Shown: positions 23,241 to 35,902 of the stretch, piece by piece
Layout of the letters: every line of letters starts with the position of its first letter
How positions within the stretch are numbered: the first letter of the stretch is position 1
From: Monodelphis domestica
Lineage: Eukaryota > Chordata > Mammalia > Didelphimorphia > Didelphidae
DNA length: 64,000 nt
NCBI RefSeq assembly: GCF_027887165.1
Contig: NC_077232.1
Coordinates: forward strand, 13,417,255-13,481,254
Direction: 5' to 3'
Program-made: the position numbers and the translations under genes
Notes under the pieces: generated by a model
Database searches by the model: none
What the model was told of the DNA's origin: nothing
What the model saw: the letters and a program-made list of their open reading frames with translations, nothing else

Positions 23241-23370
23241 GGTTTGGTGAGGTTCGGTTTAACTACCACTGAGGCAATTTCATGTTTTGTTGGATAGGTT
23301 TCTACCCAACCTGAAAAAGTGTCTATCAGGACTAAAAGACACCTGTACCCATATGTCTATACTTCTAATA
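23240..23370 (-). pseudogene. ERV integrase fragment (second copy)
   Basis: This is close to identical with 27810-27940 ('catgttttgttggatagg', 'ttctacccaacctgaaaa', 'gtctatcaggactaaaag'), which lies in the integrase core of the ERV relic there. Only about 130 bp are recognisable, and neither end coincides with an LTR. Confidence 0.65.
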
Positions 23371-26214
23371 TCTAACATTTTCTTCTATTTATTAATCTTT
23401 TATTTTTGTATTATTGTCTCTTGGTGCCTTATGGAGCCATTAGCTTCCCCCTTGTTCAATTCTAACTTTTAAGGATTTTTTTCAACTAAGCTTTTGTATC
23501 TCCTTTTCCATCTGGCCAATTCTACTTCTAAAGGAGTTGTTTTCTTCACCTGTTCACTTTCAGGAAGATGTATCAGCTCTCCTCTCTGTCCTGGACCTGT
23601 GTCTAATTCTCTTGTTCCCTTTCAACTGCAAACACTCTTCATCATCCTGGAACTAGGATCCACAACTGGATATTTGCAATGAAATTCCCAAACAGTCCAT
23701 AGGTTTTTCCCTGGCATTAGCATAGTGCTCTTCTATAATCTCTTTGTGAGTAGTTTCTTAATTCTTTTACTGTCTCTGAGCTATAATCTCCCCAAATCAC
23801 TGCTGCTATTGTCATAGCTACCTCTCAGGCCCACAGCTGCCACAATCTGGGCCATCCCCTAACCCAGGATCTCAGCCTTCTTCCCACCTCCTAACTTGTT
23901 TTGGGCTGGAAATTTTCTTAGACTGACTTTTTTGTTTGTTTGTTTGTTTGTTTATGCCAATCAAAAATTTAATTTGAAGTATTATTTTAAAGTTGTTATT
24001 TTTTTTAACGGGGAGAGGTATTGGGAGAGCTTGGCTATAATGATTCTTTTATCCCTCATTCTTACTGGAAAAAAGGCCACTTTTTTGACTTCTGTAAATA
24101 TAGTATCTAGAATCTGTCTTAATCATATTTTTAGATGCTGAAGTCTTCTCTCATTAGTGTTTTACAGTTTAGTTGTTTTGAAATATCTTCTATTTTTTCT
24201 AATTTTATACTTTTTTGATTTTATTTTTGTATATCTACTTTTTTCATGAAGTCATTACGTTTTGGGGGGCATCTAAATTTTTAAGGAGTTTTATTCCTTG
24301 ATTAAAATTTTATACTTGTTCTCATATGAAAATTCTCTTTCAGATTCATTTTTTTCCTTTCTTCATATTTATTTCTGCAGTTCTCTCACTATAAATTTCA
24401 TTCAATTTTAAAATCATTTTATCTCCTTAAACTTTTTCTTGCTTTTTCTCTCTGTGAAATTTTAGTTGAATTTCTGCTCAAGCCCTGTTTTTCTTTGAGG
24501 TTTCCTTGAAGTTGTTTTTAAGTCTCCTTCTAATGTCTTATTATTTCTTTCATGATCCATGCTTCTTCTAATGGTATTCTCACTTTCACTACTCATTCCT
24601 CTCTTAGGGAAGGAATTTCTGGGTTGATTTTGAGTCCTCTTGAATGTTTCTCCTTCCTTTTTAGGGTCTTTGGTATAGTTTATTTTAGAATCTCAGAAAA
24701 ATGCAGGGTGGAGTCCTACAGGTTTCTAATATTCCCCCAGTGGTCTGATCTGGGCCCAAATCTGTTCATTGCTCTCCTGGCCAGAGCTATGCAAGTTTCT
24801 GAATTGGGTTTGGTTCTGAACAACAAACTTGTGGGTTTGCCAGGAGACTGCTGCTGGATACAGATGGTGCGTACCAGCGAACACTCAATAGATTTAGAAT
24901 ACTAGAAGTTCAAGGAAACCTTTGACTTCACACATTCTAGTTTCCACTTTCTAGTCCTCAGATTAGTTTGGGGTCTGGAAATGAGAACCTGCTCTTTCTC
25001 TGAGCTCAGAGCTCTATAATTACTTCTTGTTTTAGAGCTTGAGCACTACTGAGGACTGTTATTAAAAAAACCAATCTTGGAGGCTTATATTTAAAAGCAT
25101 TTGTTAGTAAAGAGAAAGAAAGAGAGAAACAACGTATCCAGCCTTTCTAACCGAAGGTAGAAATCTGATCCTGGATTGTAGCCTCTGCACTTCCTTCCAT
25201 GTTGCCACTTGCCAGAGATAAGTGATAAGATAAAAAGCTCCAGGATGGTTAGAGAGTCAGAACAGCCAGAGAGCTAGGAGCAAAAAGAGGGACTCCATTT
25301 CCTTCACTGATTTTCCTGCTAAGGTTTAAGGTAGAGAACTCTACCCTCCTTGCCCTTGTTTCCAGCTTCATTCCTTTATCAGTTCCCACACCAATGCTTC
25401 CTGTAGAATGGCCAGTGGTGACGCCCCAGTGTCAGGATCCATAGGCCATTCTGTTTACCTTGTTGATAGAGACCCCCTTTTTTTAATCTCCTTAGCTGCC
25501 CTGGGCTGGCAAATGGTCTGACTCTGGTTTACTCATGGATTCATGATTAGGACAAGGTTTGCTCTATTTTCCAAACTTTTAAGGGAATAATTGTTGTCTC
25601 TGGGCTGAAATTGTTGCTGCCATTTTCCCATTAACTGTCTCCTCTCCTTATTCAAAAGCATTTTCCCTATGTTCAGGTGAACCCTGTAATTTGTAGAACT
25701 GTTGTATTGTTTGAGTACAGAGTTTGGTGAGCGAGGACGTAAAATGAACTCCTCTGGACACCTGGCTTTTATGCAGACAATGAGGTCAGAGTGGCTTTTA
25801 CATTTTAAAAGAATATGATTTTTTATTACAATGCATGAAGAATAATTGCTTCAAATGCCATAAAAAAGTAGGACAAAAGATCAGATTTTGGTCCATCAGT
25901 CCAAGTTTGAAGTCATGTGCTAATATTTTGGCAGCCTGTACTTTAGAGTGAATTATTTTATCCTCTCCAAATCTTGCCCTTGAGAATGAGGAGACAGCCA
26001 GCACTTATTAATCACCTATTATGTGCAAGGCACTGTGCTAGGCACTGTGGATATAATGACAGGCTGCACTCCAATTTGCCTGTACCTAATCCCAGACTTA
26101 GCATGAAATGGATCCCAAGTAGTTAGTTCATGCAGGGTGACAACAATGAGTTGATATAACATTACAAAGCAAACCCCGTAATTAAAAGGGTGAAATTTTA
26201 CGAAGAAACTTTTT
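23370..26214. other. Fragmentary old repeats, mostly unassigned
   Basis: A (TTTG)n run lies at 23931-23953. The T-rich stretch 24150-24900 could be the antisense 5' part of an old LINE but was not confirmed. 24980-25440 has LTR-like features without recognised ends. 25995-26060 ('cctattatgtgcaaggcactgtgctaggcactg') is a MIR/L2-type fragment. No gene was seen. Confidence 0.4.
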
Positions 26215-26437
26215 TAATAGGTGTTACCAGGTGGGAGTTTGTTATAATGAAGGCCTTAGAAGGGGAAATCAGGGTGGAGATCATCATTCCTGCAGTGTAT
26301 GGGTAAAATATAGGGAGGCTGAATCACACCATAAATGTAGCAGTAGGTGAGAAAGTCTTAGTGTGCTCTACTCTTACATTTGTGATTTTTGTGATTTTGT
26401 GAATTTGTGATTTTGGGGGAAATTAGAAACTTCCAAG

Positions 26438-26610
26438 CCATGATGAATGACACATGTAAAACTCAGTGGAATTGCATGTCAGCTATGGGGGGAGGGAGGA
26501 AGGAGGGGAGGGAAAGCATATGGATCTTGTAACCATGGGAATATATTCTAAAGTAGTTAATTAAATAAAATTTTCCAAATTAAAAAAAATAAAAAACAAA
26601 AACAAAAAAC
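26438..26610 (+). mobile_element. Short L1 3'UTR fragment with A-rich tail (sense)
   Basis: It carries 'gtcagctatggggggaggg', 'catatggatcttgtaacca' and 'aaataaaattttcc' followed by an A-rich tail. It is a variant of the L1 3' ends seen at 8.9 and 50.6 kb. 'cttccaag' is duplicated at 26430-26437 and 26611-26618. Confidence 0.7.
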
Positions 26611-26624
26611 CTTCCAAGACAAGT

Positions 26625-26990
26625 AGAAGTCCCTCAATGGGACTTGATGTGAAGACAGTGATGATGTTAGGGTCCGAGTGGAAGTACCCCACAAAGGAAC
26701 ACCCAGAGACAATGCAACAGGCAGTGACAATGCAACAGGTAGCAGGGAGATGTTTATTTACTAGTGCTAGGACTTCCCCAAAAGAACTGTCCTGGGGCAA
26801 ACCCGAGAGTGCATATTTATAGAGAGTAGCTTAAAGGGAGGATTCAATAGCTGTGGCCTTGGGCAGAGAGTCTTACAGTTATCCTAGGATATCTGTCTCC
26901 ACTGTGGCCTTGTAGTTCTTCCAGGATGTCTATCCACTATGGCCTTGCAGTTTCTTGGACCTTGTTCATTTGGATATAGTGCAACCCCCC
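26625..26990 (-). repeat. ERV LTR (3' side of the relic at 27.0-28.5 kb)
   Basis: The minus strand has a purine-rich run ('gaatgaagggaagggggg') just upstream, a TATA-like 'ctataaatatgcac', then 'taaataaacatctccctg' as poly(A) signal, and a short U5. The order fits U3-R-U5. A partial second copy of the U3 part is at 31388-31598. Exact ends are approximate. Confidence 0.7.
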
Positions 26991-27089
26991 TTCCCTTCAT
27001 TCCTCAGTTCTTTTTATTTCATGATGCTTATTCAGGGGCAAGTGGAGACCTCCAGGGGCAGGGCATTAGCGTAGCCATGGGTAGGGGGG

Positions 27090-27480
27090 AGGTGTCAGGG
27101 CCTGATACTGCTGCCTGAGGACCATGAGCTGGACGATGTGAACCTACCTGGTCCTTCACAAAGTGGACCAGTCGGTGGACTATATAAGGTCAAAAAGTGA
27201 AGAGAATTAACACCGGTCCGGCTATAGTGGAGATGAGGGTGGTGAGTCAGGGGGATTTCACAAATGCTTGCTGGTACCAAGGTGGGGTGTGAGTGCATTT
27301 GCGTTTTTGGACTAAGCCTCCCTGACTATCCTCACGTGGTCCGTATACACGCAGCACTCTTCCTTGATGACGACACCGAGGCCCCCCTCCTTGAGGAACA
27401 AAGGATCAAGGCCCCTTCAGTTCTGGAGGACGACTTCTGAAGGGGAGGATAGCGATTTCTTGAGGGCGTCTAGTGATTTT
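27090..27480 (-). pseudogene. ERV env transmembrane subunit relic
   Basis: Minus-strand frames show features of a gamma-type Env TM subunit. There is a segment rich in leucine and glycine followed by paired cysteines of the CX6CC type near 27325-27400, then a hydrophobic membrane-spanning stretch near 27185-27260. Stop codons and frame changes interrupt it, including a TGA just before the membrane segment. The SU subunit is missing: reading passes almost directly to integrase at 27.75 kb. It is not functional. Confidence 0.65.
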
Positions 27481-27754
27481 TCTGTACGCCAGAGGTCCGC
27501 CTCTACGGCAGTGTGTAGGTGCCTTAGGTCTGCTGTTTGAAAGAGGGAGGCTATACCTGTGCCAATCCCTGCCAAGCCAAAGAGCTTGGCTAGGGTCAGT
27601 GCATGGACAGGTTCCCATTACTGGCAGCCGATTCTTTGATGTTCCCAATAGTCCAGCAGCTCCGTCCCCGGATGGTATAGTACTCGGGGCAGGATGGTGA
27701 CTAGGATACAAAGCTCAGGGTCCTGGGACAAGGTTGTGGAGGAGATGCAAGGGG

Positions 27755-28436
27755 TCAGTCCTGAGGAGGTGCAGGCCCAGTAAGCACCTGATGGGGAAAT
27801 GTCGAAATATGGTAGTCTGGTAGTGAGGTTAGGGGAGGTTTAACTACCCCTGAGGCAGATTCATGTTTTGTTGGATAGGCTTCTACCCAACCTGAAAAGG
27901 TGTCTATCAGGACTAAAAGGCACCTGTACCCAGATGTCCCTGGCTTGATTTCTGTAAAGTCTACCTCCCTGATCTCCTGGCTCCAGCCTTCTTCACCTGG
28001 TGCCCCCTGGTTCTTTCGTTTACCCCTTTTGATTAATCTGCACACACGTTTCACATCTCTAAGTGATATCTTTGCATATTCTGTGCATAGTATGAAAGAA
28101 AAAGTCTCTGTCCAGTATATCACTCAGTTTTGTGCCTCTCCTATGTGTGGTGTCATGTATTCTTTTTGCTAGCTGTCTCCCCACTGCTTCTGGTAAGTGA
28201 ATCCTGCCATCTGGCAGGCCCAGCCATCCATAGGGGAACCACACAGCCTCCAGGAGGGCCAGAATCTCAGGCCCCACCTGGTTCAGTGCCCCCCCTGCTG
28301 TTCCATCCCCTCCCCTCTCCAAGTATCTAAGGGAAAAAGGGCAAAGGTCCAAGTATTCTGTAGCTTCTTCAGAGCTGAGAATGGGTGTAGAGCTGTCCCT
28401 GCCTATGGTCAGGAGAGAGGGATTGGCTATAGGCAA
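27755..28436 (-). pseudogene. ERV pol integrase relic, class I type
   Basis: Integrase joins proviral DNA to host DNA. The frame at 27755-28123 contains the catalytic-core motif '[18 protein letters not shown]' with its first aspartate, and '[15 protein letters not shown]' with the second conserved region. An overlapping frame (28059-28436) carries '[15 protein letters not shown]', the His-His half of the N-terminal zinc-binding domain. The change of frame between them is a lesion. After the core, coding similarity stops near 27.8 kb, and the C-terminal domain and env SU are deleted. The motif style places it with gamma-like (class I) ERVs. Confidence 0.8.
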
Positions 28437-28640
28437 TGTCCAGGGCTTTCAGGCTGGAACAGTTGCCAAGGTTATAAATGTATATGAAGACATATTACAC
28501 AGGGGAGTAGCCAAAACTTGAACAGGGAGGGAAATGCTGCAGACACAGGGTTTTTAGGGGCTTGTCCTCAGTGAATTCCAGGGTCCCAGGTTGATGGAGA
28601 CCTGCTTGGAGATCTGAAGGGTGTCCAGCCACTGCTTCCC
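28437..28640 (-). pseudogene. Possible ERV pol continuation
   Basis: It is contiguous with the integrase relic and GC-richer than the flanks. No motif was secured. It is likely the decayed RNase H/integrase boundary or the retroviral leader side. Confidence 0.3.
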
Positions 28641-31385
28641 CTGATTGGCAGACAAGTCAGAAGGGGGAGAGCTGGCCCCTAAGATAGAAGTACTAGAATA
28701 CCAGATAGAAACAGAACATTAGTACACCAGTAATTGGCATTACACATTTGCATTTGGGTATCTTAGCCAACAGACTCCATCATCAGAAATCATCTTCTGA
28801 TAGGAACAGATTCCTTTAGGAAATCGGATTCCTGAGTTGTTTGCAGAGCTGGTATGTGATGTTTCTGTTAAAGGATATCCTTTTGCAAAGTACACATTAA
28901 TAATAACATCTATAAATACTGGAGTCACAATATTTTACAGATGAATTTCCATTTCCCAGATGCTGGAGAAATTCAAGAAAGCTTTGATCTATATTCCCAA
29001 GCTCAAGAACCAAACTTCAACTGCGGTAAATCAAGGCTGCAAATACAAGCCATCTATGAATAAACTTCTGGTAAGTGAATCCTGCCATCTGGCAGGCCCT
29101 GCCATAGGGGAACCACACAGCCTCTTCTTCTCAAAGTATATTCCTAACAATTTGAGAATGTTCAATTATTAGGCTTGTTTGAGGAAATGGAAACTTTAAT
29201 ATCAAAATTTGCCTTATGTGCTGATCATGGGATATTGTTACAAAGGGAAATATTTCCTCAGGTCCCAAAGGACCCAGTGAGTGGCTTCACATGCAGGTAA
29301 TCAATAGCCTAGATGGTCAGAAAAGGTCCTATTCCTAGGTGAGCCCAGGAAATGCCTCTGTAACCATTCTAGGACATTCACTGTCCTCAGTGTACTTTGT
29401 CACCATTAAATCCCAGAAGCCTTTGTTTGTAGTAAAAGACAAGTCTCGCCCATTTCAGCTGAGAGAAATACTGCTTATCAGCAGACCAGAAAAACATCTC
29501 CATACCCCCAAAACAAGCCTTTGCTATCCCTACAAGGCTGATCACTCAATTATTCTTATGTATTTTGGCAATAATTAATATATCTCACTTTAGCCACAAA
29601 ACCTGAACAGGAACTCCTGTCCTTAGGCCATCTGAAGGAACTAAGACAAGATTAGTAAGGAATCTCCCCAAGGAACTTTCAGAGAAATTCCAGAAGTATT
29701 TGTGATTTTACAAAACTACATACATCAATTCTAGAAATTATCCCTAAGTTAAATTATCCCTAAGTAAAAAAAAAAATCCATTCATAAGAGTAGAACATCT
29801 GTCTGTTTTCTTTCACCTTCTCCCTCTCTATTCCTTCAAAACCCTCTGCTTAAAAAGCAGAACACAATTTCCATTTTTCCTTCACAAACTGGGATACTCA
29901 GGCTTTCATGGACTTTAGAGAAAAGTCCCTCTTTCTTCCAAATTCAAACCCAACATAACTCCACACTTTCTCTTATGTTCTTTTACCATCATAAGGCAAA
30001 GAACCATCCCCTTGGTATCACTTCAGTTTTTGATTGGTAACCCAAAAGAATTCTGATTTAAAGGAATACATCATGGAACCATCTTTAAGATAGGGCATAT
30101 CCGTTGTAAATTACAGTTAATAGAACAAATTGGTAAACTGAGGTAACCACGAAGTATTGAACAAAACCTATGGTAGAGTTAGGTTAACAATGAGCTTTTA
30201 TTTACATCCAAACAATACTTAAAATGCATAGTTCAAAAGCAACTCACAGAACATTTCTAAAAACAATCTCATAAAGCATTTAGTGTTACAGGATCTATTC
30301 CAAATTTGGAGATATGAAACCTTGTAAGGACCGTAAACCTTAAAGCAAGCTTTTGACAAGCAGGCTGATTATCTATTGTTGAGACCAAGAAGTTAAAGGT
30401 AATAATAAATTTAGTCCAGCATTAATACACTGGGAGGAAAACCATTGAGATGAAAGTCATTTGATAATTTTAAACAAAAACCCATTTTAGGTAAGTTTAA
30501 ACACTTAAACCCATTTTCATTTTCCCTTGAAACCTCTTATGACAGAAAGATAGATAAGGATGGAAAACCCCCTCTTTAGGCTATACTGCTAAAGCCCACT
30601 TTACCTTTTTAGATCCCTATTTCAGTCCCTAAGTATCAGTGTGGAATAATTACAAGCACTCCTTTCTCCTCCCTGTATGCAAGGAAGGGGTTAACAACTG
30701 CCAAGCAATGTATCCCAAGGCTGCTCCCCTTGGTTTAGAGTTTATTACTTAGGAACCTTATCCCATCCGTCTTTAATCAGTGAGCTTACTATGACTTTAA
30801 AAGTTTGAATGTATCAAACTCCCTTCAAAATAATTTACTCTTAGTAGATTTCACCTTGAACTCCACACTTCCAATAACTCCGATCAAGTCCTTTAGCAAT
30901 GTTTCAGTGCAACCAAACTGAGGTGCAAAGCATTTACCTGCACTTCTCTCAAACCCATCCAAAGCTCAAAACATTGCTACATTCCTAATTGAAGTCCATC
31001 AACATTATTCTAATTTATACTTTGTTGCATCTCTTCCACACTAGAATTCATAGTATCAACTAGTAACTCTATTCAGTGTTCTTATTACTTCTGGCTCCTC
31101 CTCTTTGCCGTTACTGTAAGTAGAGGAAAAGTACTATACTGAAGTGTACGTAATCCCCACGACAAGCCCTAATATCAAGAAGGGCTTGTCACGGTAGTCT
31201 CGTTAAGGACATACAGTTTGCATATCATATACCCCTAACCTATTTAGGTGTAAAACTGAATTCTCTATAGTACGTATGCACACATTATTTGTATTTACTT
31301 CATTACTTTCCAGGAATTTGTATCTGAATACATGTCCACTTCTGGATCACAAATTCCTTTCTATACATTGTGCAAATTTCCTTCT
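28640..31385. other. Unassigned stretch between ERV pieces
   Basis: Bases 29063-29125 repeat 28186-28255 ('ggtaagtgaatcctgccatc', 'ggggaaccacacagcctc'). The remainder includes AT-rich and LTR-like text without recognised ends, and no coding family was seen. It may be part of a rearranged provirus or old LTRs. Confidence 0.35.
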
Positions 31386-31387
31386 TT

Positions 31388-31598
31388 TTTAAGAACCGTC
31401 CTAGGGCAAACCCAAGAGTGCATATTTATAGAGAGTAGCTTAAAGGGAGGATTCAACAGCGTTGGTCTTGGGTAGAGAGTCTTACAGTTTTCCTAGGAAA
31501 TCTGTCTCGACTGTGGCCTTGCAGTTCTTCCAGGATGTCTATCCACTATGGCCTTGCAGTTTCTTGGACCTTGTTCTTTTGGACATAGTGCAACCCCC
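31388..31598 (-). repeat. Partial ERV LTR (U3 only), second copy
   Basis: This closely matches 26780-26990 ('gggcaaacccaagagtgcat', 'ctataaatatgcac' on the minus strand, 'ccactatggccttgcagttt', 'catagtgcaacccccctt'). R and U5 are missing, so it is truncated right after the TATA region. It could be the displaced 5' LTR of the relic at 26.6-28.6 kb or another copy. Confidence 0.7.
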
Positions 31599-31999
31599 CT
31601 TCGTTTCAATGAGGGTTTCCCAGAATGGGCAGATTTCACTAGGCTGTTACCAAAATATAAGGAGGAGAAACAAACAGCGAGGACACCATCGATTTCTTGG
31701 AGTGTCATGAATCTTGTCTTTAGGTTTGACCAGGTACGTGGCACAGTATGAGCACCTGATGTGTTTATTTCAGATAAATGATTAAATCTTGTCATTCAGA
31801 ATCTAGGAGAGAAACTTGGGTCCCTGCACATCTACCATACTCTAATTGTGGTCCACTTGGGCCCTTCACTCTTATTTCTCTCCTAGATTGTTTCCCAATT
31901 AGTTATGGAGGATAACCCAACTGAGCTCAATTGTGTGTCCTCCTTGACATTCCTTCTCAGTTGCATGGGGCACGATTACCCTTCTGAACCCATGAGATC
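31599..31999. other. Unassigned, with a 15-bp inverted repeat
   Basis: 'aatctaggagagaaa' at 31800-31814 is the exact reverse complement of 31875-31889, with a 60-base loop. No gene was recognised. Confidence 0.45.
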
Positions 32000-32864
32000 C
32001 ACTAGTGAGGTAATAGACAGACTTGTGGAGAATGACATTTATCAACCTAAAAGCATTGGTAAAGCTCCATTTTTATCAGTATGATTTATTCATTAAGCAA
32101 TGGCTTAGTGTGTACTTCCACTGCCCAAAGCACTGTAATTAATGTTATCAAGGCTAGAAAAATGTCAAATTCATCTCAGTCTGGGATCTTGTGGACCTCC
32201 ATCCTTTCATTCACCCTTTCCACCCTTCTCATGTCCAACTGGCCTCTGCCTGCTTCATAATCTGGTAATATTGAGTCATCAAAGACATTTGGCTTCATGA
32301 AAATGGAAGTATTACTCCAGAAGGCCCTGAAGCCTAACTTGAGAGAGCTTAGAGAGCCTTTTGGACAATCCCAAACCCCAGGGAAGCTGCTAATATTTTA
32401 GGAACTGAAAGAAGAAAAGCAGATTCTAAACTTATTTTGTCCCTCGAGTTTAACTCAAGAAGGAGGCGCAGGTGGAGAGTTGCAAGGCAGATTGATCCCC
32501 AGATGCCCTCGATCTCACACATGGTCAACATACTTGTTTAACTTGCACTCTAGAGGCATGAAGATGGGCAGCTTTCCTTATCTATCCAGGGGGACCAAAG
32601 AGAATAATATTCAGGAGACAAAAATGTCCCATGAATATGCCCTGTTCTGGCTAACTTCTCCATTTATCCTAAACGGGGGCCTGTCTCATGACTCCCACTA
32701 GAATTTCTCAAATATGTGGGACAGCAAAACTTGAGGATTGATTAGAAAAGAAAAATATTGCAAACAGAGAATGTGCCTATAGCTGAATGAAGCAAGCCCC
32801 CCCACCCCCCAGTCCTCTCTGACTCCCCTACTCCTTGACTCTATCTCAAGTTTGGACTTTGGCC

Positions 32865-33050
32865 ATGGGCTTGGCTAAAGTGGGGCTCTCTTTCTTTAGA
32901 CTATTTGTGAGCCTCCCACTTTTACAGGTTTCTTTTTCTGACTACCAGATGGGGAAGCATCTTTGTCACTTAAAAAGAGATTACAGTCCCACATTTAGAA
33001 AGGAAGGGGACTTAGACATGGGGGCTTCTTCTCCTTATTTGTCCCCCATG
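32865..33050 (+). pseudogene. V2R-like receptor exon 1, unit C (3' end degraded)
   Basis: The ATG at 32865 aligns with the other copies ('ggccatgggcttgg'). A hydrophobic signal peptide ('FFRLFVSLPLLQVSFSDY') leads to 'CHLKRDYSPTFRKEGDLDM'. The usual 'LVIGGF' is altered to 'LDMGAS', and the end of the exon does not align: no 'gtaagt' donor is found at the expected point. It is likely a non-functional exon. Confidence 0.7.
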
Positions 33051-33600
33051 GGATGTCATGAAGTAGGGGTTAAAAAATTGAAGAAAAAAAGATTCTGTCC
33101 TCAAAATAGTGTCATTTCCTATCACAGCAAAGCTTCCTGTATGGGAGATGATCATTTGTCCAAAGAATTCCTCTTCTGTCTAATGAGATGCTCTTTTTGA
33201 ACGTTTAGAGAATAAAATCTCATTTCTTTGATTAACAAAACTTTTAACTCTGATTTTCCTTCTTCCCTTTTCCTGCTGTTTCTTCACTTTCTGATGATTT
33301 TGAAATGTTAAGAGGGGACATAGGGCTGGGCTGGGATATTGGAATTGCCTCCAGGAGGTTATCACAGTGTCTTCAGAGATCATGGCATTGTGTTCCAGGT
33401 AGAGATGGGTGAATGCACAGCATCTCTTATTCCTCTGGTGAGTCTTATCTAACCTGCTGGAGAAGTTTTGCTAAAGTGTGGACCTTAACCTGGGAAGTCT
33501 CTGACAACTATTTTTCTCACTCATATTTAATTCTCCTTCATTTTACATGGTAGGATATTATGGCTCCTCATGTTCTTCCTTCAAGTTTCTGTTCCTTTTC

Positions 33601-33805
33601 TTTTTTTTTTTTAAACCCTTTCCTTCTGTCTTGGAGTCAATACTGGGTATTGGCTCTAAGGCAGAAGAGTGGTAAGAGCTAGGCAAAGGGGTTTAAGTGA
33701 CTTGCCCAGGGTCACACAGCTGGAAAGTGTCTGAGGCCAGCTTTGAACCCAGGACCTCCCATCTCTAGGCCTGGCTCTCCATCCACTGAGCGACCCAGCT
33801 GCCCC
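33601..33805 (-). mobile_element. tRNA-derived SINE (antisense)
   Basis: The minus strand starts 'ggggcagctgggtcgctca', with B-box region 'gggttcaaag', 'ggcctcagacactttcc', 'gtgtgaccctgggcaagtc' and a poly(A) tail. 'ttctgttccttttc' is duplicated at 33587-33600 and 33806-33819. It lies in intron 1 of unit C and is absent from A and D. Confidence 0.92.
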
Positions 33806-35902
33806 TTCTGTTCCTTTTCAATCCTTCTCATAGTTAATGATCCTTGATTATGCTTTTCTCTGCTAGAATTTCTTCATCTCACCTTTATTCTGATCATATG
33901 AGTACTCTGGGAATAAAGAAGGAAACTTTGCTATCACAGTAGGCTCTATAAATTATTAACTATTAATGTAAATTACTAAAACTATTAACTCTCATTTTTC
34001 TGTATAGTGAGAAAGACCTATTTGTTTCAATCATGGTGTCCTCTAAATGCAATGACTCAATCACAGTCTTTTCTAGGACTTGGTGAAGGACAAGAGAGCA
34101 GCGTATTCTATTGCCACATGACCCAGGACTAGTAAGGTTTCATAAACCAATGAATGGGAAACTGAGGACAAGGGACATTCTTGGAAGGTTTGATGTTAGC
34201 AAATGAATCAAATAAGGAGAAACTTAGCAGAGTCAAATTTCCTTTATGTTCTGCCTGCAAAAGCAGCAAGATAAGAATATTAGGACTCATGTGTGCTTAC
34301 AATCAGGAAAAAAAAACATTGGACAATTTTAGAGAACTATGAAGGGACTGAAACAGGAGAATTCTCTTCCAGCACAAAGAACGTGATTGTCTCTCAGGAC
34401 AAAACTCTAGTCAGGCTCCTTTTGGTGGATCGCATTACTTTCTGGTCCCAACATTGTAGAAGATGCTACAGAAAGTTGGTGAAAAGGAGCAAATGGGCAG
34501 GAAGTCTGATGAAGGGCTTTAAGCAATTTCCCAGGGCAATAGATTAGAAAGAAGCCCAAAGGTTTTAAAAACCACTGAGGGGCGGGGGAGGAGTATGATA
34601 ATTGACATCACATATAAAAGACATTTAATTTGGAAGACTCACTTGATTTTTTTTTGCCTTATACCAAAGATCATTAATAGGAGAGATGGTTCAAATTTGA
34701 TGATGAACAAATAGTTCCTAATAGTTAATGTTATTTAAATGTGGCATGCCTTCTCTTGGAGTAGGTGGGGTGGAGAAGGAGCTGAAATAAAATGGCAAAG
34801 GATCCCTTATCATATTTTTGTAGAGATGAATCTTTGAGTGGAATGATTTGTGTCTTCTCAGCATGGCCAGAAGAATATTTGATAACATGAGAGTTTGTGT
34901 CCATATTGGCACTAATGAACATCCTTGGTTAATTATTGCCTGTAAAACCCAATAAGAATTCATCTTTTGAGGTCTGCTAGCCTTTCAGGCTCTGACCCAG
35001 GCTTATCTGCCTTAGAAGGGAACAATATTCCCCTTGAAGTAATCTACATTGAATCCAAACTGATTTACTTGCTCTATCTCATATATGCAGTCACATTTCT
35101 TTCCATGACATTTTAGCACAGGCTGTTCACCATGTCTGGAAGATGTTCTCATGTGTCTCAGTCACTCCAATCCTTTGGTTCCTTTAAAGCACATCTTGAG
35201 TACCACTTTCTACAAGAAATTGACTGAGTCTTCAAGTTACTCTATCAAAAAGCCTCCAATTTCTTTTTATCCATTTTGTGTGTCTATTTTCCATTTTTGT
35301 TGGGTGTGTTTGTATGCGTGCAAGTTGTTTCTTATCAGTAAAATATAAGCAAGAAATATCGAGGATGATTTAATTCCTCTATGTTGATCTCTAGCTCCTA
35401 GAACAGTGATTGGCACACAAAGGGAAGTTAGCAGACATACTTAATGAATAAATGAATGAACTAAGCAGTCGGAAAATGCTGAAGACTGGATCTACTACAA
35501 AATTGTAGTAGCCCAAATTGGGCTCTCCCTGATACAAGGCCACTTGGGTATTACTTCCCAACAGCTCATCAGTGTGTTCAATTCCATTCACAAACTTCAT
35601 AGAACACCTCATTGTCCTTATTCCCAGATGATAGCAGGATCTTCCAATACACTGAGAAAACAGAAACCATTATTTTGATCTTCTCTTTCTGTCTTCCCTC
35701 TATCCAGTGCAGAGTTCATATAAGAGATCCTTTTGCATTTGTATAATCCAGTGCTTGATTAAGAATGAAACCAATCAGTTGCTCACTCCTAATCTCTACC
35801 AACCTCTAAACTCCTAAATTGTCCCCTCTTTCCACTCACTTATGACACCTTGTTTCTGTGCATGTCAACTTTTGCCCATTTCTTCATTTTCTGTCATTTT
35901 AA

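Noticed and set aside
28740-28928. Cysteine- and tryptophan-containing minus-strand frame, considered as a lectin-like exon
   Set aside because: Only 62 codons, with no flanking splice pattern and no further exons.
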